Below, piece by piece: positions 50,641-59,790 of a stretch of DNA of 64,000 nt (its first letter is position 1; each line of letters starts with the position of its first letter). A program made the position numbers and the translations under genes. Under the pieces are notes generated by a model, which did no database searches, was not told the DNA's origin, and worked only from the letters and a program-made list of their open reading frames with translations. The DNA is taken from contig CAUWFN010000012.1 of the NCBI GenBank assembly GCA_963558075.1, forward strand, positions 1-64,000. Direction: 5' to 3'. This DNA comes from CALHKP01 sp963558075. Its GTDB lineage: Bacteria > Bacillota > Clostridia > Peptostreptococcales > Anaerovoracaceae.

Positions 50641-52383
50641 CTACATTCCGAATTTTTCTGCATTGATAAGCTCAACTGCGTCTTTGATGCAAGCTTCTAC
50701 TGATTTTTCCTCTTTGTTTTCTTCTCTTCTCAGCTTATATTCTACGATGCCTTCGCCTGCGCGCTTACCTACTGTAATTCTTACTGGAATTCCAAGAAGG
50801 TCTGCGTCCTTGAACTTAACGCCAGGTCTTTCTTTTCTATCGTCAAGAAGAACTTCGATTCCAGCCTTCTGAAGCTCAGCATAAATGTCCTCTGCAACCT
50901 TTGCCTGAGTTTCGTCTTCTGGTTTTACAAGAGTAATGATTACGTGATATGGTGCCACTGATACAGGCCAGATGATACCATTTTCATCGTGATGCTGTTC
51001 AACAACTGCAGCTAATGTTCTTGTAACACCGATTCCATAGCAACCCATTACGATAGGCTGGTCTTTCTGGTTTTCATCCTTGTACATTGCACCCATTGCT
51101 TCTGAGTACTTAGTTCCAAGCTTGAATACCTGTCCTACCTCGATACCTCTTGCGTGCTTAACAGGAGCTCCGCATACAGGGCACTTGTCTCCTTCTTTCA
51201 GAGTTTTGATATCTGTGATGATATCAGCCTTATAATCTCTATCAAAGTTAACATTCTTCATGTGGTAGTTTGTTTTGTTTGCTCCGCATACCATATTCTT
51301 AAGGCCTGGCAGTTCACTGTCCACAACAATTGTGCAATCGTGAAGTCCGCATGGACCTGTAAATCCGCCTACGCAACCTGTTACCTGACCCATCTTTTCT
51401 TCGTCTGCAAACTCAATTGCATGTTCTGGAACGTTAAGAGCATTTACAAGCTTAATCATATTAAGCTCTCTGTCTCCTCTTACAAATGCAGCAACGTATC
51501 CGTCTTCTTCTCCGTGGTCATTGTATTTAACAAATAGAAGAGCTTTTATTGTCTTATCCTGGCTAATTCCTAGGAAAGCTGCAAGGTCTTCGATTGTTTT
51601 TGTTTCTGGTGTGTGCACAAGTTCTGTTTCTAGAAGAGCTTCATCTGCAGGTGAAGGCTGTGCATCAACGCATTCAGCTCTTTCTACTGTAGCTGCCATC
51701 TCACAGCTTTCGCAGTATGCGATTTCACTTTCGCCTACTTCAGAAATAGCTGTAAACTCGTGAGAATTGCTTCCTCCGATTGCTCCTGTATCAGCTTCTA
51801 CAGGTCTGCATTCAAGTCCGCATCTTGCAAAAATTCTTTCGTAAGCTTCATACATAGTCTTGTAGCTTTCGTCAAGGCCTTCGTTGTCCTTATCAAATGA
51901 ATATGCATCCTTCATGATGAACTCTCTACTTCTCATAAGTCCAAATCTAGGTCTTGCTTCATCTCTATACTTAGTCTGAATCTGGTAAAGATTCATTGGA
52001 AGCTGACGATATGATGTAACATCGTTTCTTACGATATCTGTGAAAATTTCTTCGTGTGTTGGTCCAAGACAAAAATCTCTTCCATTTCTGTCCTTAAGTC
52101 TCCATAGCTCAGGTCCGTATGCAAACCATCTTCCTGATTCCTGCCATAGCTCTGCAGGCTGTACAGCTGACATGTGGATTTCCTGTGCTCCCGTTTCGTC
52201 CATTTCCTGTCTTACGATGTCTTCGATTTTTCTTACTGATCTCCATCCAAGAGGCATAAATCCATAAACACCTGATACAAGCTTTCTGATCATTCCTGTT
52301 CTGATGAGCAGAATATGGCTTGGAATTTCAGCTTCGTTTGGTACTTCTCTCAGAGTTTTGATGTGCATTTTTGATAATCTCAT
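50641..52383 (-). CDS. proS: Proline-tRNA ligase (bacterial type)
   Basis: A 580-aa class II synthetase of the long bacterial form. Motif 2 (RDEARPRFGLMRSREFIMKDAYSFD), an editing INS domain (about 230-400) and motif 3 (CYGIGVTRTLAAVVEQHHDENG) are visible. The INS domain removes misactivated alanine, and the YbaK-like protein at the right edge of the window is a relative of this domain. The 188-nt upstream gap shows no T-box. Confidence 0.96.
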   Translation of the reverse strand: MRLSKMHIKTLREVPNEAEIPSHILLIRTGMIRKLVSGVYGFMPLGWRSVRKIEDIVRQEMDETGAQEIHMSAVQPAELWQESGRWFAYGPELWRLKDRNGRDFCLGPTHEEIFTDIVRNDVTSYRQLPMNLYQIQTKYRDEARPRFGLMRSREFIMKDAYSFDKDNEGLDESYKTMYEAYERIFARCGLECRPVEADTGAIGGSNSHEFTAISEVGESEIAYCESCEMAATVERAECVDAQPSPADEALLETELVHTPETKTIEDLAAFLGISQDKTIKALLFVKYNDHGEEDGYVAAFVRGDRELNMIKLVNALNVPEHAIEFADEEKMGQVTGCVGGFTGPCGLHDCTIVVDSELPGLKNMVCGANKTNYHMKNVNFDRDYKADIITDIKTLKEGDKCPVCGAPVKHARGIEVGQVFKLGTKYSEAMGAMYKDENQKDQPIVMGCYGIGVTRTLAAVVEQHHDENGIIWPVSVAPYHVIITLVKPEDETQAKVAEDIYAELQKAGIEVLLDDRKERPGVKFKDADLLGIPVRITVGKRAGEGIVEYKLRREENKEEKSVEACIKDAVELINAEKFGM

Positions 52384-52571
52384 AATTTATTTTCTCCAGT
52401 CTTTCTATTAACATTATTTTTCTATATAAACAGTTTCTCCGGAAAATTCCCCGGGCCCGCTGTCCGTTTTCAAATTCAATTTGCGTATTTCCCTAGCGCT
52501 TTAGCCATTAGCAAAGATTCCTGTAGCCTTAGGCATCTACACGCTTTCGCATCGCATAACACCTATAGATA
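52384..52571 (-). other. proS leader gap
   Basis: A 188-nt non-coding gap between ispDF and proS. It contains GC-rich patches and a small hairpin (CCGGGGAA/TTTTCCGG, about 52438-52454) without a T-run. I looked for the T-box consensus sequence and did not see it. No clear promoter. Confidence 0.5.
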
Positions 52572-53696
52572 TTAGCCTCTGCATTCCATAAGCACTACAG
52601 CCTCGCAGGCAATACCCTCGCCGCGTCCTGTGAATCCTAGCTTTTCGGTCGTAGTTGCTTTGATGCTAACTCTATCAAAATCAATGCCGAGCAAATCACA
52701 GATGTTTTTTCTCATATCGTCTATATACGGGGCGAGTTTAGGTTTTTGGCATATAACTGTGATGTCTGCGTTCACAAGACCAAAGCCTTTCTTCTGAACT
52801 TCTGTCCAGACAAGAGCAAGAAGCTTCATGCTGGAAATACCTTTGAAACTCATATCTGTGTCAGGAAACAGCTTGCCAATATCGCCAAGTGCACATGCGC
52901 CTAGCATCGCATCCATCAAAGCGTGAATCAGCACATCCGCATCGGAATGGCCATCAAGCCCCTTCTCGTAAGGAATCTCCACGCCGCCAAGTATGAGCTT
53001 TCGATTTTCCACAAGCTTGTGAACATCAAATCCTGTTCCGATTCTGTTTTCCACTTTCAGATCCTCCGGTGTAGTTATTTTTATATTCGATACCTCGCCT
53101 TCTACGATTTCTACGTGATGAGAGCATCTTTCGACAAGGCCAGCATCATCTGTCCCATAAAATCCGTCCTCAAAAGCTTTTTCGTAAGCTGACCTTAGAA
53201 GTCCATATTTGAATCCCTGCGGCGTCTGAACGCAGCAAAGACGACTTCTATCTAAAGTTCCCTCATCTATATGCCTTATCGTGTCCTTAGGCGGGATTGC
53301 CGGAATAACTGCGCCAATCCTTTCGGATGCAGCAATAACCCTGTCTATAAGCTCATGAGAAATATGAGATCTCACGCCGTCATGAACAAGCACGATATCC
53401 TCTTCGTTTGCATCTAGAGCTCGTAGTGCGTTATATATAGAATCCTGTCTTTCGGCTCCGCCTGTTACGATTTTTATGTCGTGCCCATCAAAGAGCTTTC
53501 TGCAGAATTCTTCATAGCCGTCATTTACGACAATTACAATCTCATCGACAGCATCAGATGATTCAAATACTTCAACTGTCTTTTCTAATATTGTTCTGCC
53601 ACCGATTTTCAAAAATTGTTTCGGTAGCGGAGCTCCCATGCGCTTTCCAGCGCCGGCAGCTCCTATAATTACAAATACTTTTTTTCCATCTAACAT
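52572..53696 (-). CDS. ispDF: Bifunctional IspD-IspF, methylerythritol phosphate pathway
   Basis: A 374-aa fusion. The N-terminal IspD (about 1-215; GAAGAGKRMGAPLPKQF, and VLVHDGVRSHIS) makes CDP-methylerythritol. The C-terminal IspF (about 217-374; GTGFDVHKL with metal Asp and His, DGHSDADVLIHALMDAMLG, GDIGKLFPDTD) forms the cyclodiphosphate. Both halves keep their catalytic residues. In most Firmicutes ispD and ispF are separate adjacent genes, so the fusion is notable. It follows yacL by 11 bp. Confidence 0.95.
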   Translation of the reverse strand: MLDGKKVFVIIGAAGAGKRMGAPLPKQFLKIGGRTILEKTVEVFESSDAVDEIVIVVNDGYEEFCRKLFDGHDIKIVTGGAERQDSIYNALRALDANEEDIVLVHDGVRSHISHELIDRVIAASERIGAVIPAIPPKDTIRHIDEGTLDRSRLCCVQTPQGFKYGLLRSAYEKAFEDGFYGTDDAGLVERCSHHVEIVEGEVSNIKITTPEDLKVENRIGTGFDVHKLVENRKLILGGVEIPYEKGLDGHSDADVLIHALMDAMLGACALGDIGKLFPDTDMSFKGISSMKLLALVWTEVQKKGFGLVNADITVICQKPKLAPYIDDMRKNICDLLGIDFDRVSIKATTTEKLGFTGRGEGIACEAVVLMECRG

Positions 53697-53707
53697 TTGA
53701 AATCTAC

Positions 53708-54844
53708 CTATTTTTTTAGTCTGCCGAAAATCATTCGACCTGCCGCAGTCTGCAGCACACTTGTTACATTAATCTGAGTTGTCTTGCCGATCATCTTGCG
53801 GCCGTCTTCTACAACTATCATAGTTCCGTCATCAAGATATGCAACAGCTTGGCTTGCGTCTTTGCCCTGTTTTACGAGTGTTACAGTCATCTGCTCTCCC
53901 GGTATTACAACAGGCTTTAGCGTATTCGCAAGCTCATTGATGTTCAGAACATCAACACCGTTAATAGTTGCGACTTTGTTCAGATTGAAATCGTTTGTCA
54001 CAACCTTACCGTTCATTATCTGTGCAAGCTTCAGAAGCTTAACATCTACTTCTGGAATTTCCTTCAGAGATTTCTCGCTGTCAGTATTGTAGATTTCGAT
54101 TCCGTAAGTCTCCTGTATTCTGTTTAGAATATCAAGTCCACGTCTTCCTCTCGTTCTCTTGAGCGAGTCAGAAGAATCGGCAATATGGCGAAGCTCTACA
54201 AGAACAAATTCCGGAATAACAATTGGTCCTTCTATAAAGCCTGTCTTCATTATCTCTGCAATTCTTCCGTCAATGATAACACTTGTGTCGAGAATCTTCG
54301 GAACGCCTTCGGGTTTCTTCTTGGATGATTTCATGAAACCTCCAGAAAAACCGTTTTGCTGGCCATTCTGATTGTTTTCGCCTTTTCTGCCGTAGAGCAG
54401 AGGCGCAAGAATTTCTTTGCCCTTCTTGGTTGCAATTACAACTCCCAGATATCCCATAATCAGATATGTAATAATCGTGATAATTGTGTACACGTATGAA
54501 TTAGTGTTAGCAAATATCTGTGTAATCAGTAGCGCAATTACAAGACCTGTGATAAGTCCGATCACGCCTACAAGAAGATCGTTTCCGTTAACACCCCTAA
54601 GGTCGTTTTCGATGTTGTCCGCCACCTTTGCCCCCTGACGTCGGATTGCAGGTGTAAGGCGATAAAAAATAATACCAAAAATAATTGCGAAAACCATTCC
54701 TGCAGTTTCTAGCTGCACTTCTGTAAAATTCTCCTCTACAGGTGTTCCTGACTTAATCAGCCAGAGCTTGAGAAGTGAGAATACACCATAACCTACAATA
54801 GCACCTAAAATCGTAAATATAATTCTGAGTATTTTCTTGAGCAT
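53708..54844 (-). CDS. yacL: PIN/TRAM domain protein YacL
   Basis: A 378-aa membrane-anchored protein. Four TM helices fill residues 1-130, then a PIN nuclease-like domain (ILDTSVIIDGRIAEI with the metal Asp, about 190-310) and a C-terminal TRAM domain (about 315-375). This YacL architecture is common next to ispD in Firmicutes, and the RNA target is unknown. The frame is open 90 bp further up, but AAAGGAGG precedes the ATG at 54844. It has its own promoter and a leader with hairpins. Confidence 0.92.
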   Translation of the reverse strand: MLKKILRIIFTILGAIVGYGVFSLLKLWLIKSGTPVEENFTEVQLETAGMVFAIIFGIIFYRLTPAIRRQGAKVADNIENDLRGVNGNDLLVGVIGLITGLVIALLITQIFANTNSYVYTIITIITYLIMGYLGVVIATKKGKEILAPLLYGRKGENNQNGQQNGFSGGFMKSSKKKPEGVPKILDTSVIIDGRIAEIMKTGFIEGPIVIPEFVLVELRHIADSSDSLKRTRGRRGLDILNRIQETYGIEIYNTDSEKSLKEIPEVDVKLLKLAQIMNGKVVTNDFNLNKVATINGVDVLNINELANTLKPVVIPGEQMTVTLVKQGKDASQAVAYLDDGTMIVVEDGRKMIGKTTQINVTSVLQTAAGRMIFGRLKK

Positions 54845-55190
54845 TTTTTGTCCTCCTTTCTGCTGTATTTTTATCCTTGCGAATAAATTTTTAGTACAGA
54901 TTATTCTGTCCTTTTGCAGGCACTTTCCCTGCAAAAAATCATATCTACACAGAATACAGTATAGTATAACAAACCTTTTGATGTCAAGTTTTTACAAAGC
55001 CTCGAAATACAAAAACAACCTCGCTTTATCTGGGAGCAAAAGCTTTGATTTTTCTTTAAATTTTCAGTAAATATGTTAAAATGATGTATATAAATTCATA
55101 AAACTCACACAGATTTGCTGTGCACTGATATTATAGTATTATCAGGTGTAATATAAATTCAGCAAATGCTTCATAAAGGGAGGAAAATAT
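54845..55190. other. 346-bp divergent intergenic region, yacL to response regulator
   Basis: No gene seen. For yacL it holds the promoter at 54958-54987 and a leader with a perfect 9-bp hairpin (54912-54920 with 54928-54936). For the plus-strand regulator it holds a possible -10 (TAAAAT, near 55077), an imperfect palindrome (55125-55130 with 55140-55145) and the GGGAGGAAAA ribosome binding site. Confidence 0.65.
54958..54987 (-). promoter_or_regulatory. yacL-ispDF promoter
   Basis: Consensus TTGACA with TATACT at 18 bp; a second TATACT overlaps at an unsuitable 13 bp. Confidence 0.7.
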
Positions 55191-55868
55191 ATGTATAAAT
55201 TACTTGTAGTAGACGACGAACCAAAGATTCGCGAAGTCATAAGAGAATATGCAGAATTCAACGGATATGATGTAACAGAAGCTTCTGACGGCATGAGCGC
55301 TGTCGGCCTGTGCAAGCTCAACACATACGACCTTGTCATTTTGGACATAATGATGCCTAAGCTCGACGGATTTTCCGCATGCAAAGAGATCAAAAAAATT
55401 CAGGACGTTCCTATTATAATGCTATCTGCAAGAGGCGAGGAATACGACAAGCTCTTCGGATTTGAGCTCGGTATCGACGACTATATCGTCAAACCATTCA
55501 GCCCAAAAGAACTAATGGCCCGTGTAAATGCAGTTCTCACAAGACGCAACGCATCCAAACAGAGCAAAACAGAAATCATGAAATTCGACGGCCTAGAAAT
55601 CAACATCGCTGCAAGAACTGTAACTGTAGACGGAAAACGTGTTGAACTCACACCAAAAGAATACGAGCTTCTATTCTATCTAATTGAGAACAAAAATATT
55701 GCCCTGTCAAGAGATAAGCTTCTTTCTGACATATGGGGATATGATTTCTTTGGAGATGATAGAACAATAGATACTCACATCAAAAACCTGAGAAACAACC
55801 TCGGACCTTACCGTGATTTCATCGTTACCTTGAGAGGAGTAGGATACAAATTTGAGTACGAAGACTAA
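55191..55868 (+). CDS. Response regulator, OmpR/PhoB type (second system)
   Basis: A 225-aa regulator with a receiver domain (acidic pair Asp8/Asp9, phospho-acceptor Asp52 in LVILDIMMP, Lys in YIVKPFSP) and a winged-helix DNA-binding domain (about 125-222). The ATG is preceded by GGGAGG. It overlaps the following kinase gene by 17 bp, so the pair forms one unit on the plus strand. Its targets are unknown. Confidence 0.93.
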   Translation: MYKLLVVDDEPKIREVIREYAEFNGYDVTEASDGMSAVGLCKLNTYDLVILDIMMPKLDGFSACKEIKKIQDVPIIMLSARGEEYDKLFGFELGIDDYIVKPFSPKELMARVNAVLTRRNASKQSKTEIMKFDGLEINIAARTVTVDGKRVELTPKEYELLFYLIENKNIALSRDKLLSDIWGYDFFGDDRTIDTHIKNLRNNLGPYRDFIVTLRGVGYKFEYED

Positions 55869-57309
55869 ATTTGACTTCAAGAGCATCAGGTTCAAGCTCT
55901 GGGGCTATTTCATGGGTTTCTCGATTCTTCTGCTCGGTCTAATATGGCTTCTTCAGATTTTCTTCATAGACACATATTACGAAGAGATGAAAATGCAGGA
56001 AACAAAAAAAATGGCCGACCACATTCAGTCAGAATTTCGTAAGGATCAGGACCTAACCGAGCTTTCCAGAAAAGTTTATTCCCTGAGCTCTGCAAACGAT
56101 ACATACATAAGGATTGAAACCGGCGACGGCTCTGTTCTTATTGCACCGGAATATAACGGTCATATACAGCTATACGTGTACAGCATGCAGGTTGAGACTC
56201 TTCGTTCAAGGCTTTTGAATAGCCAGCTTAACAACATCTCGATGATAACGCCAAGCACAAACGATACGCGTATGCTCTCTTACGCCTGCTACCTATACAA
56301 GGCAAGCGGAGGCTCCCCTGAGGAGAACATCAAAAACAGCTGCATAATGTATATGTTCACGCCTCTATATCCTGTAAAATCAACAGTTTCGATACTAAGA
56401 GCCCAGCTTGTATATATAGTTATAATAGCTGCACTCATGGCTATGTCCATGGCACTTTACCTATCAAGCTGCATATCCAAACCTATCAAGCGCATAACAA
56501 AATCCGCTGCAGAAATGGGAAAAGGAAACTACGGAGTTCAGTTTACAGGTGGGCACTATACAGAGATAACAGAGCTTGCTTCAACACTAACAAAAGCATC
56601 AAGAGAGCTCGAAAAAACAGATATGTACCAAAAGGATCTTATTGCAAACGTATCACACGACCTCAGAACGCCTTTGACCATGATAAAATCTTATGCAGAG
56701 ATGATTCGAGATCTTTCTGGAGATAATCCAAAGAAGCGCTCTGCTCACCTTCAGGTAATCATAGATGAGGCTGACAGGCTAAACACACTTGTAACCGACA
56801 TGCTCAACATGTCACGTATGCAATCAAAGAAAATCGTTTTGGAAAATCAGGTGTTCAATCTGCGGCACACTATGGAATCACTCCTTCAGTCCTACGAAAT
56901 TCTCGCAGAGCAGGAAGGCTATAATTTCATCTACAAGTGCTCAGGACCTCTGATAATTCGAGGCGATGAAGCGAAGATAAAACAGGTTCTTTCAAACCTC
57001 ATAAACAATGCCGTCAAGTATTGTGGTGAGGATAAAGAGATTATAATCAATCTCAAACGCGTCGGCAAAAAAGCAAGATGCGAGATTATCGACCACGGTG
57101 CAGGAATTGCTCCTGACGAAATAAGCCACGTGTGGGAACGCTACTACAAATCGAGCACCCACCATGTACGCCCTACAGACGGAAGCGGCCTTGGACTTTC
57201 CATAGTAAAAGAAATTCTAATACTCCACAACGCCCAGTATGGTGTTATGAGTAAGCTAGGAAAAGGCAGCACATTCTGGTTCGAAATTGACCTTGTAAAA
57301 ACAAAATAG
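55852..57309 (+). CDS. Sensor histidine kinase with HAMP domain (second system)
   Basis: A 485-aa membrane kinase. TM1 lies near 15-40, an extracytoplasmic sensor of about 135 residues follows, TM2 is near 180-202, then a HAMP linker, a HisKA domain with the phospho-acceptor His in NVSHDLRTPLTMIKSYAEM, and ATPase motifs (NLINNAVKYCG, DHGAGIAPDEI, GSGLGLSIVKE). The start is a TTG inside the end of the regulator gene; no ATG occurs before the first TM, so coupled translation from TTG is likely. The unit ends in a strong terminator. Confidence 0.9.
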   Translation: MSTKTKFDFKSIRFKLWGYFMGFSILLLGLIWLLQIFFIDTYYEEMKMQETKKMADHIQSEFRKDQDLTELSRKVYSLSSANDTYIRIETGDGSVLIAPEYNGHIQLYVYSMQVETLRSRLLNSQLNNISMITPSTNDTRMLSYACYLYKASGGSPEENIKNSCIMYMFTPLYPVKSTVSILRAQLVYIVIIAALMAMSMALYLSSCISKPIKRITKSAAEMGKGNYGVQFTGGHYTEITELASTLTKASRELEKTDMYQKDLIANVSHDLRTPLTMIKSYAEMIRDLSGDNPKKRSAHLQVIIDEADRLNTLVTDMLNMSRMQSKKIVLENQVFNLRHTMESLLQSYEILAEQEGYNFIYKCSGPLIIRGDEAKIKQVLSNLINNAVKYCGEDKEIIINLKRVGKKARCEIIDHGAGIAPDEISHVWERYYKSSTHHVRPTDGSGLGLSIVKEILILHNAQYGVMSKLGKGSTFWFEIDLVKTK

Positions 57310-57316
57310 CACAATA

Positions 57317-57350
57317 AAAACCAGGGTTTAATCGCCCTGGTTTTATTTTT
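57317..57350. terminator. Bidirectional terminator between the kinase and DUF368 genes
   Basis: A 10-bp perfect stem (AAAACCAGGG with CCCTGGTTTT) with an 8-nt loop; a T-run follows on the plus strand and a shorter one on the minus strand. It serves two convergent genes. Confidence 0.9.
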
Positions 57351-57363
57351 CATCTGTTGATGA

Positions 57364-58248
57364 TTATTTTACAAATTTTTCTTTAATCTTTGGCATCAGC
57401 TCAACACCGAGCAGAAGTCCAATTCCGATAATGAATCCTATCGGTTTGAAAGTTTCAAGGCTCAGCGCTGCCTGCGGAATCTCAAGTGTAGTAGGTCCCA
57501 TCGTTATTGCGATAAGAGAGCCTGCCACAAGTCCCAGTATCAGGTAGATGCACTGCACTCTAAACTTTCTAAACGCCGCTCTTATTACTCTTACAGAGAA
57601 GATTACCCCTGCAAGCACTCCAAAGCCTACACATACAACCCCAACAATCGGTGTGAAATTTCCGCGCATTATCGAAGAAATACCATTTATCATAGGTATA
57701 TACACACCAAATATTAGAAGCAGAGTAGAGCCTGAAATTCCCGGAAGAACCATCGCTGTAATAGCAACAAGCCCTGAAATAAACAGATAAATCATCTGAG
57801 ATGCATCGAGCGAGTGAAATGCTATTGCCGGAATACCAGCTCCCGACTGTCTCATAAGCGAAAGTCCTGCAACAAGCATAAATCCTATTACAGTATATAT
57901 AAGATTTATATATCTTCCTTTTATAATATCCTTTTCCGCCCTTATTATAAACGGAATAGCCGCAAGGCTAAGACCTAGAAAAAGCGAACTCATAAAATAT
58001 ATGTTTTTTTCGAACAGCGCCGAAAGCACCATTACAGAACTCAGAAATCCGATTACCCATCCGATTCCAAGCTTGCCAAGATAAATCATAGCGTCTTTTC
58101 TCAGCTGCTTATCCTTAGTAAATACATTTCTAAGTGACTCTATAAATTTTTCATAAAAGCCCAGTATAAAGGCAACAGTTCCTCCAGATACCCCGGGAAC
58201 GCTGTCTGCCAGTGCCATACAAAATCCATGAAAAATATTTGTTATCAA
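57364..58248 (-). CDS. DUF368 family protein, probable undecaprenyl-phosphate translocase (PopT type)
   Basis: A 294-aa membrane protein with about eight TM segments. The family signature GFCMALADSVPGVSGGTVAFILGFYEKF (in halves) opens it, and a second related motif, AMVLPGISGSTLLLIFGVY, appears near residue 165. DUF368 proteins have been shown in other bacteria to recycle the cell-wall lipid carrier undecaprenyl phosphate across the membrane. The start is a TTG after GGGG at 7 nt. It stands alone with its own promoter, convergent to the sensor kinase. Confidence 0.86.
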   Translation of the reverse strand: MITNIFHGFCMALADSVPGVSGGTVAFILGFYEKFIESLRNVFTKDKQLRKDAMIYLGKLGIGWVIGFLSSVMVLSALFEKNIYFMSSLFLGLSLAAIPFIIRAEKDIIKGRYINLIYTVIGFMLVAGLSLMRQSGAGIPAIAFHSLDASQMIYLFISGLVAITAMVLPGISGSTLLLIFGVYIPMINGISSIMRGNFTPIVGVVCVGFGVLAGVIFSVRVIRAAFRKFRVQCIYLILGLVAGSLIAITMGPTTLEIPQAALSLETFKPIGFIIGIGLLLGVELMPKIKEKFVK

Positions 58249-58288
58249 CCTGTTTCCCCTTTCAAATTATGATATAACCGTATCTTAA

Positions 58289-58318
58289 ATCATATCATAT
58301 TTTCCTATGGGAATTCAA
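58289..58318 (-). promoter_or_regulatory. Promoter of the DUF368 gene
   Basis: TTGAAT with TATGAT at 18 bp, placed just after the niaR stop. Confidence 0.62.
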
Positions 58319-58320
58319 TA

Positions 58321-58860
58321 TCATGGATATACATTTTCTACAAGAAAGCCCTTTTCTCTTAGCATTTTTTCTATCATATCAAGGATTTCCTCGCTGTCAG
58401 CCTCAACTGTATGGAAATGATATCCAGAAGTTATATTTTTTAGTGGACTTGACTTACCGCTTTTGATGTCTCCTATAAATTCCTCGACATTTCTCCTAGA
58501 GCTGATTCCAAGGGCTGCTTCCATCCTGCCATATACGCGATGCTCAACGAATACGTTCAGAATGCGCCCTCCCATATCAACGATAGAATTGAGTTCTTCT
58601 TCCATTCTTTCGTCTGAATGATTCAGCTTAAACACCCTAGTAAACGTCGAAGGCATGCTGAGGATGTATCCACGATTAGTCGAAATTATATCATAGCCTC
58701 CCGCGCGTATAAGAGCAATATCTTGAACTATAACCTGACGGCTCACATTAAACTTTGCCGCAAGCATGCCCCCGGAAACAGGGCTTTTGCTGTTTTTTAG
58801 GCTATCAAGTATTAGCTCTCTACGCTCTAGACCTGTCATCGCACACCTGTCTTTTCCCAT
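58321..58860 (-). CDS. niaR: NAD biosynthesis transcriptional repressor, HTH plus 3H domain
   Basis: A 179-aa regulator. An N-terminal helix-turn-helix (about 12-65; GGMLAAKFNVSRQVIVQDIALIR) precedes a 3H domain with its conserved histidines (VEHRVYG, GYHFHTVEA). NiaR/YrxA proteins repress nadABC or niacin uptake genes in response to nicotinic acid. It starts 14 bp after nadC, so it probably represses the operon that contains it. The ATG is preceded by GGGAG. Confidence 0.92.
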   Translation of the reverse strand: MGKDRCAMTGLERRELILDSLKNSKSPVSGGMLAAKFNVSRQVIVQDIALIRAGGYDIISTNRGYILSMPSTFTRVFKLNHSDERMEEELNSIVDMGGRILNVFVEHRVYGRMEAALGISSRRNVEEFIGDIKSGKSSPLKNITSGYHFHTVEADSEEILDMIEKMLREKGFLVENVYP

Positions 58861-58874
58861 TTTCTCATCTCCCG

Positions 58875-59726
58875 TTAAATAGCATGAAGATTTTTTAGAG
58901 AAATATCAAGTATAGGTGATGAATGAGTCAAAGCTCCGCTTGAGATATAATCAACACCAAGGTCAACAAGTCTTGCCATGTTTTCCTTTGTTACATTTCC
59001 GGAGCACTCAGTTTCTGCTCTTCCACCTATTATTTCAATCGCTTTTCTCATTTCATCTGTGCTCATGTTATCAAGCATGATAATGTCAGCTCCAGCCTCT
59101 ACAGCTTCCTTTACCATTTCCACTGTTTCGCACTCAACCTCTATCTTTCGAACGAACGGAGCATATTCTTTCGCCATTTCCACAGCTTTCTTAACCCCGC
59201 CTGCAGCACCGATATGGTTATCCTTTAGCATAACGCCGTCTGACAGATTGTATCTGTGGTTATATCCGCCGCCAACCTTAACTGCATATTTTTCGAAAAT
59301 ACGCATGTTAGGTGTTGTCTTTCTAGTATCGAGCAGCTTTGTTTTTGTTCCTTCTAGCATAACTGCAACATCGTGTGTATAAGTTGCAATTCCGCTCATT
59401 CTTTGAAGATAGTTCAGCGCAACTCTCTCGCCAGACAGAAGCACTCTGATATCTCCGATAACCTTTCCCATAAGCTGGCCCTTTTTCACTTCATCTCCGT
59501 CCTGGCAGTAAAACTCAACCTTTGTCTCGCTGTCAAGAAGCTCAAAAACACGTTTAAACACGCCAAGACCTGCAATAATTCCATCCTGCTTACAGATAAG
59601 CTCAACCTCGCCTGGAGTTGCCTCTCTCATAACGCAGTTTGTCGAAACATCTTCGCTTGATATATCTTCCCTCAGTGCGGATAAAATCAAAGGATCCGCC
59701 TGCAGAATTTCACTGATTCTGTTCAT
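58875..59726 (-). CDS. nadC: Nicotinate-nucleotide pyrophosphorylase (carboxylating)
   Basis: A 283-aa quinolinate phosphoribosyltransferase that turns quinolinate and PRPP into nicotinate mononucleotide. Motifs are LNYLQRMSGIATYTHDVA, LLDTRKTTPNMRIFEKYAVKVGGG and NHRYNLSDGVMLKDNHI, with the conserved Arg, Lys and His residues; the C-terminal barrel ends with DYISSGALTHS. It is third in the nadA-nadB-nadC-niaR unit. Confidence 0.96.
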   Translation of the reverse strand: MNRISEILQADPLILSALREDISSEDVSTNCVMREATPGEVELICKQDGIIAGLGVFKRVFELLDSETKVEFYCQDGDEVKKGQLMGKVIGDIRVLLSGERVALNYLQRMSGIATYTHDVAVMLEGTKTKLLDTRKTTPNMRIFEKYAVKVGGGYNHRYNLSDGVMLKDNHIGAAGGVKKAVEMAKEYAPFVRKIEVECETVEMVKEAVEAGADIIMLDNMSTDEMRKAIEIIGGRAETECSGNVTKENMARLVDLGVDYISSGALTHSSPILDISLKNLHAI

Positions 59727-59790
59727 AACAATTCCTTTCCGGCCTTTAGCCTTTCTATATAAACTCTGTATAACCTTCGAAACCCGGCAT

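Noticed and set aside
52384..52571. Possible T-box riboswitch before proS
   Set aside because: The T-box consensus and a terminator/antiterminator pair are not visible in the 188-nt gap. The short region before cysE was rejected for the same reason.
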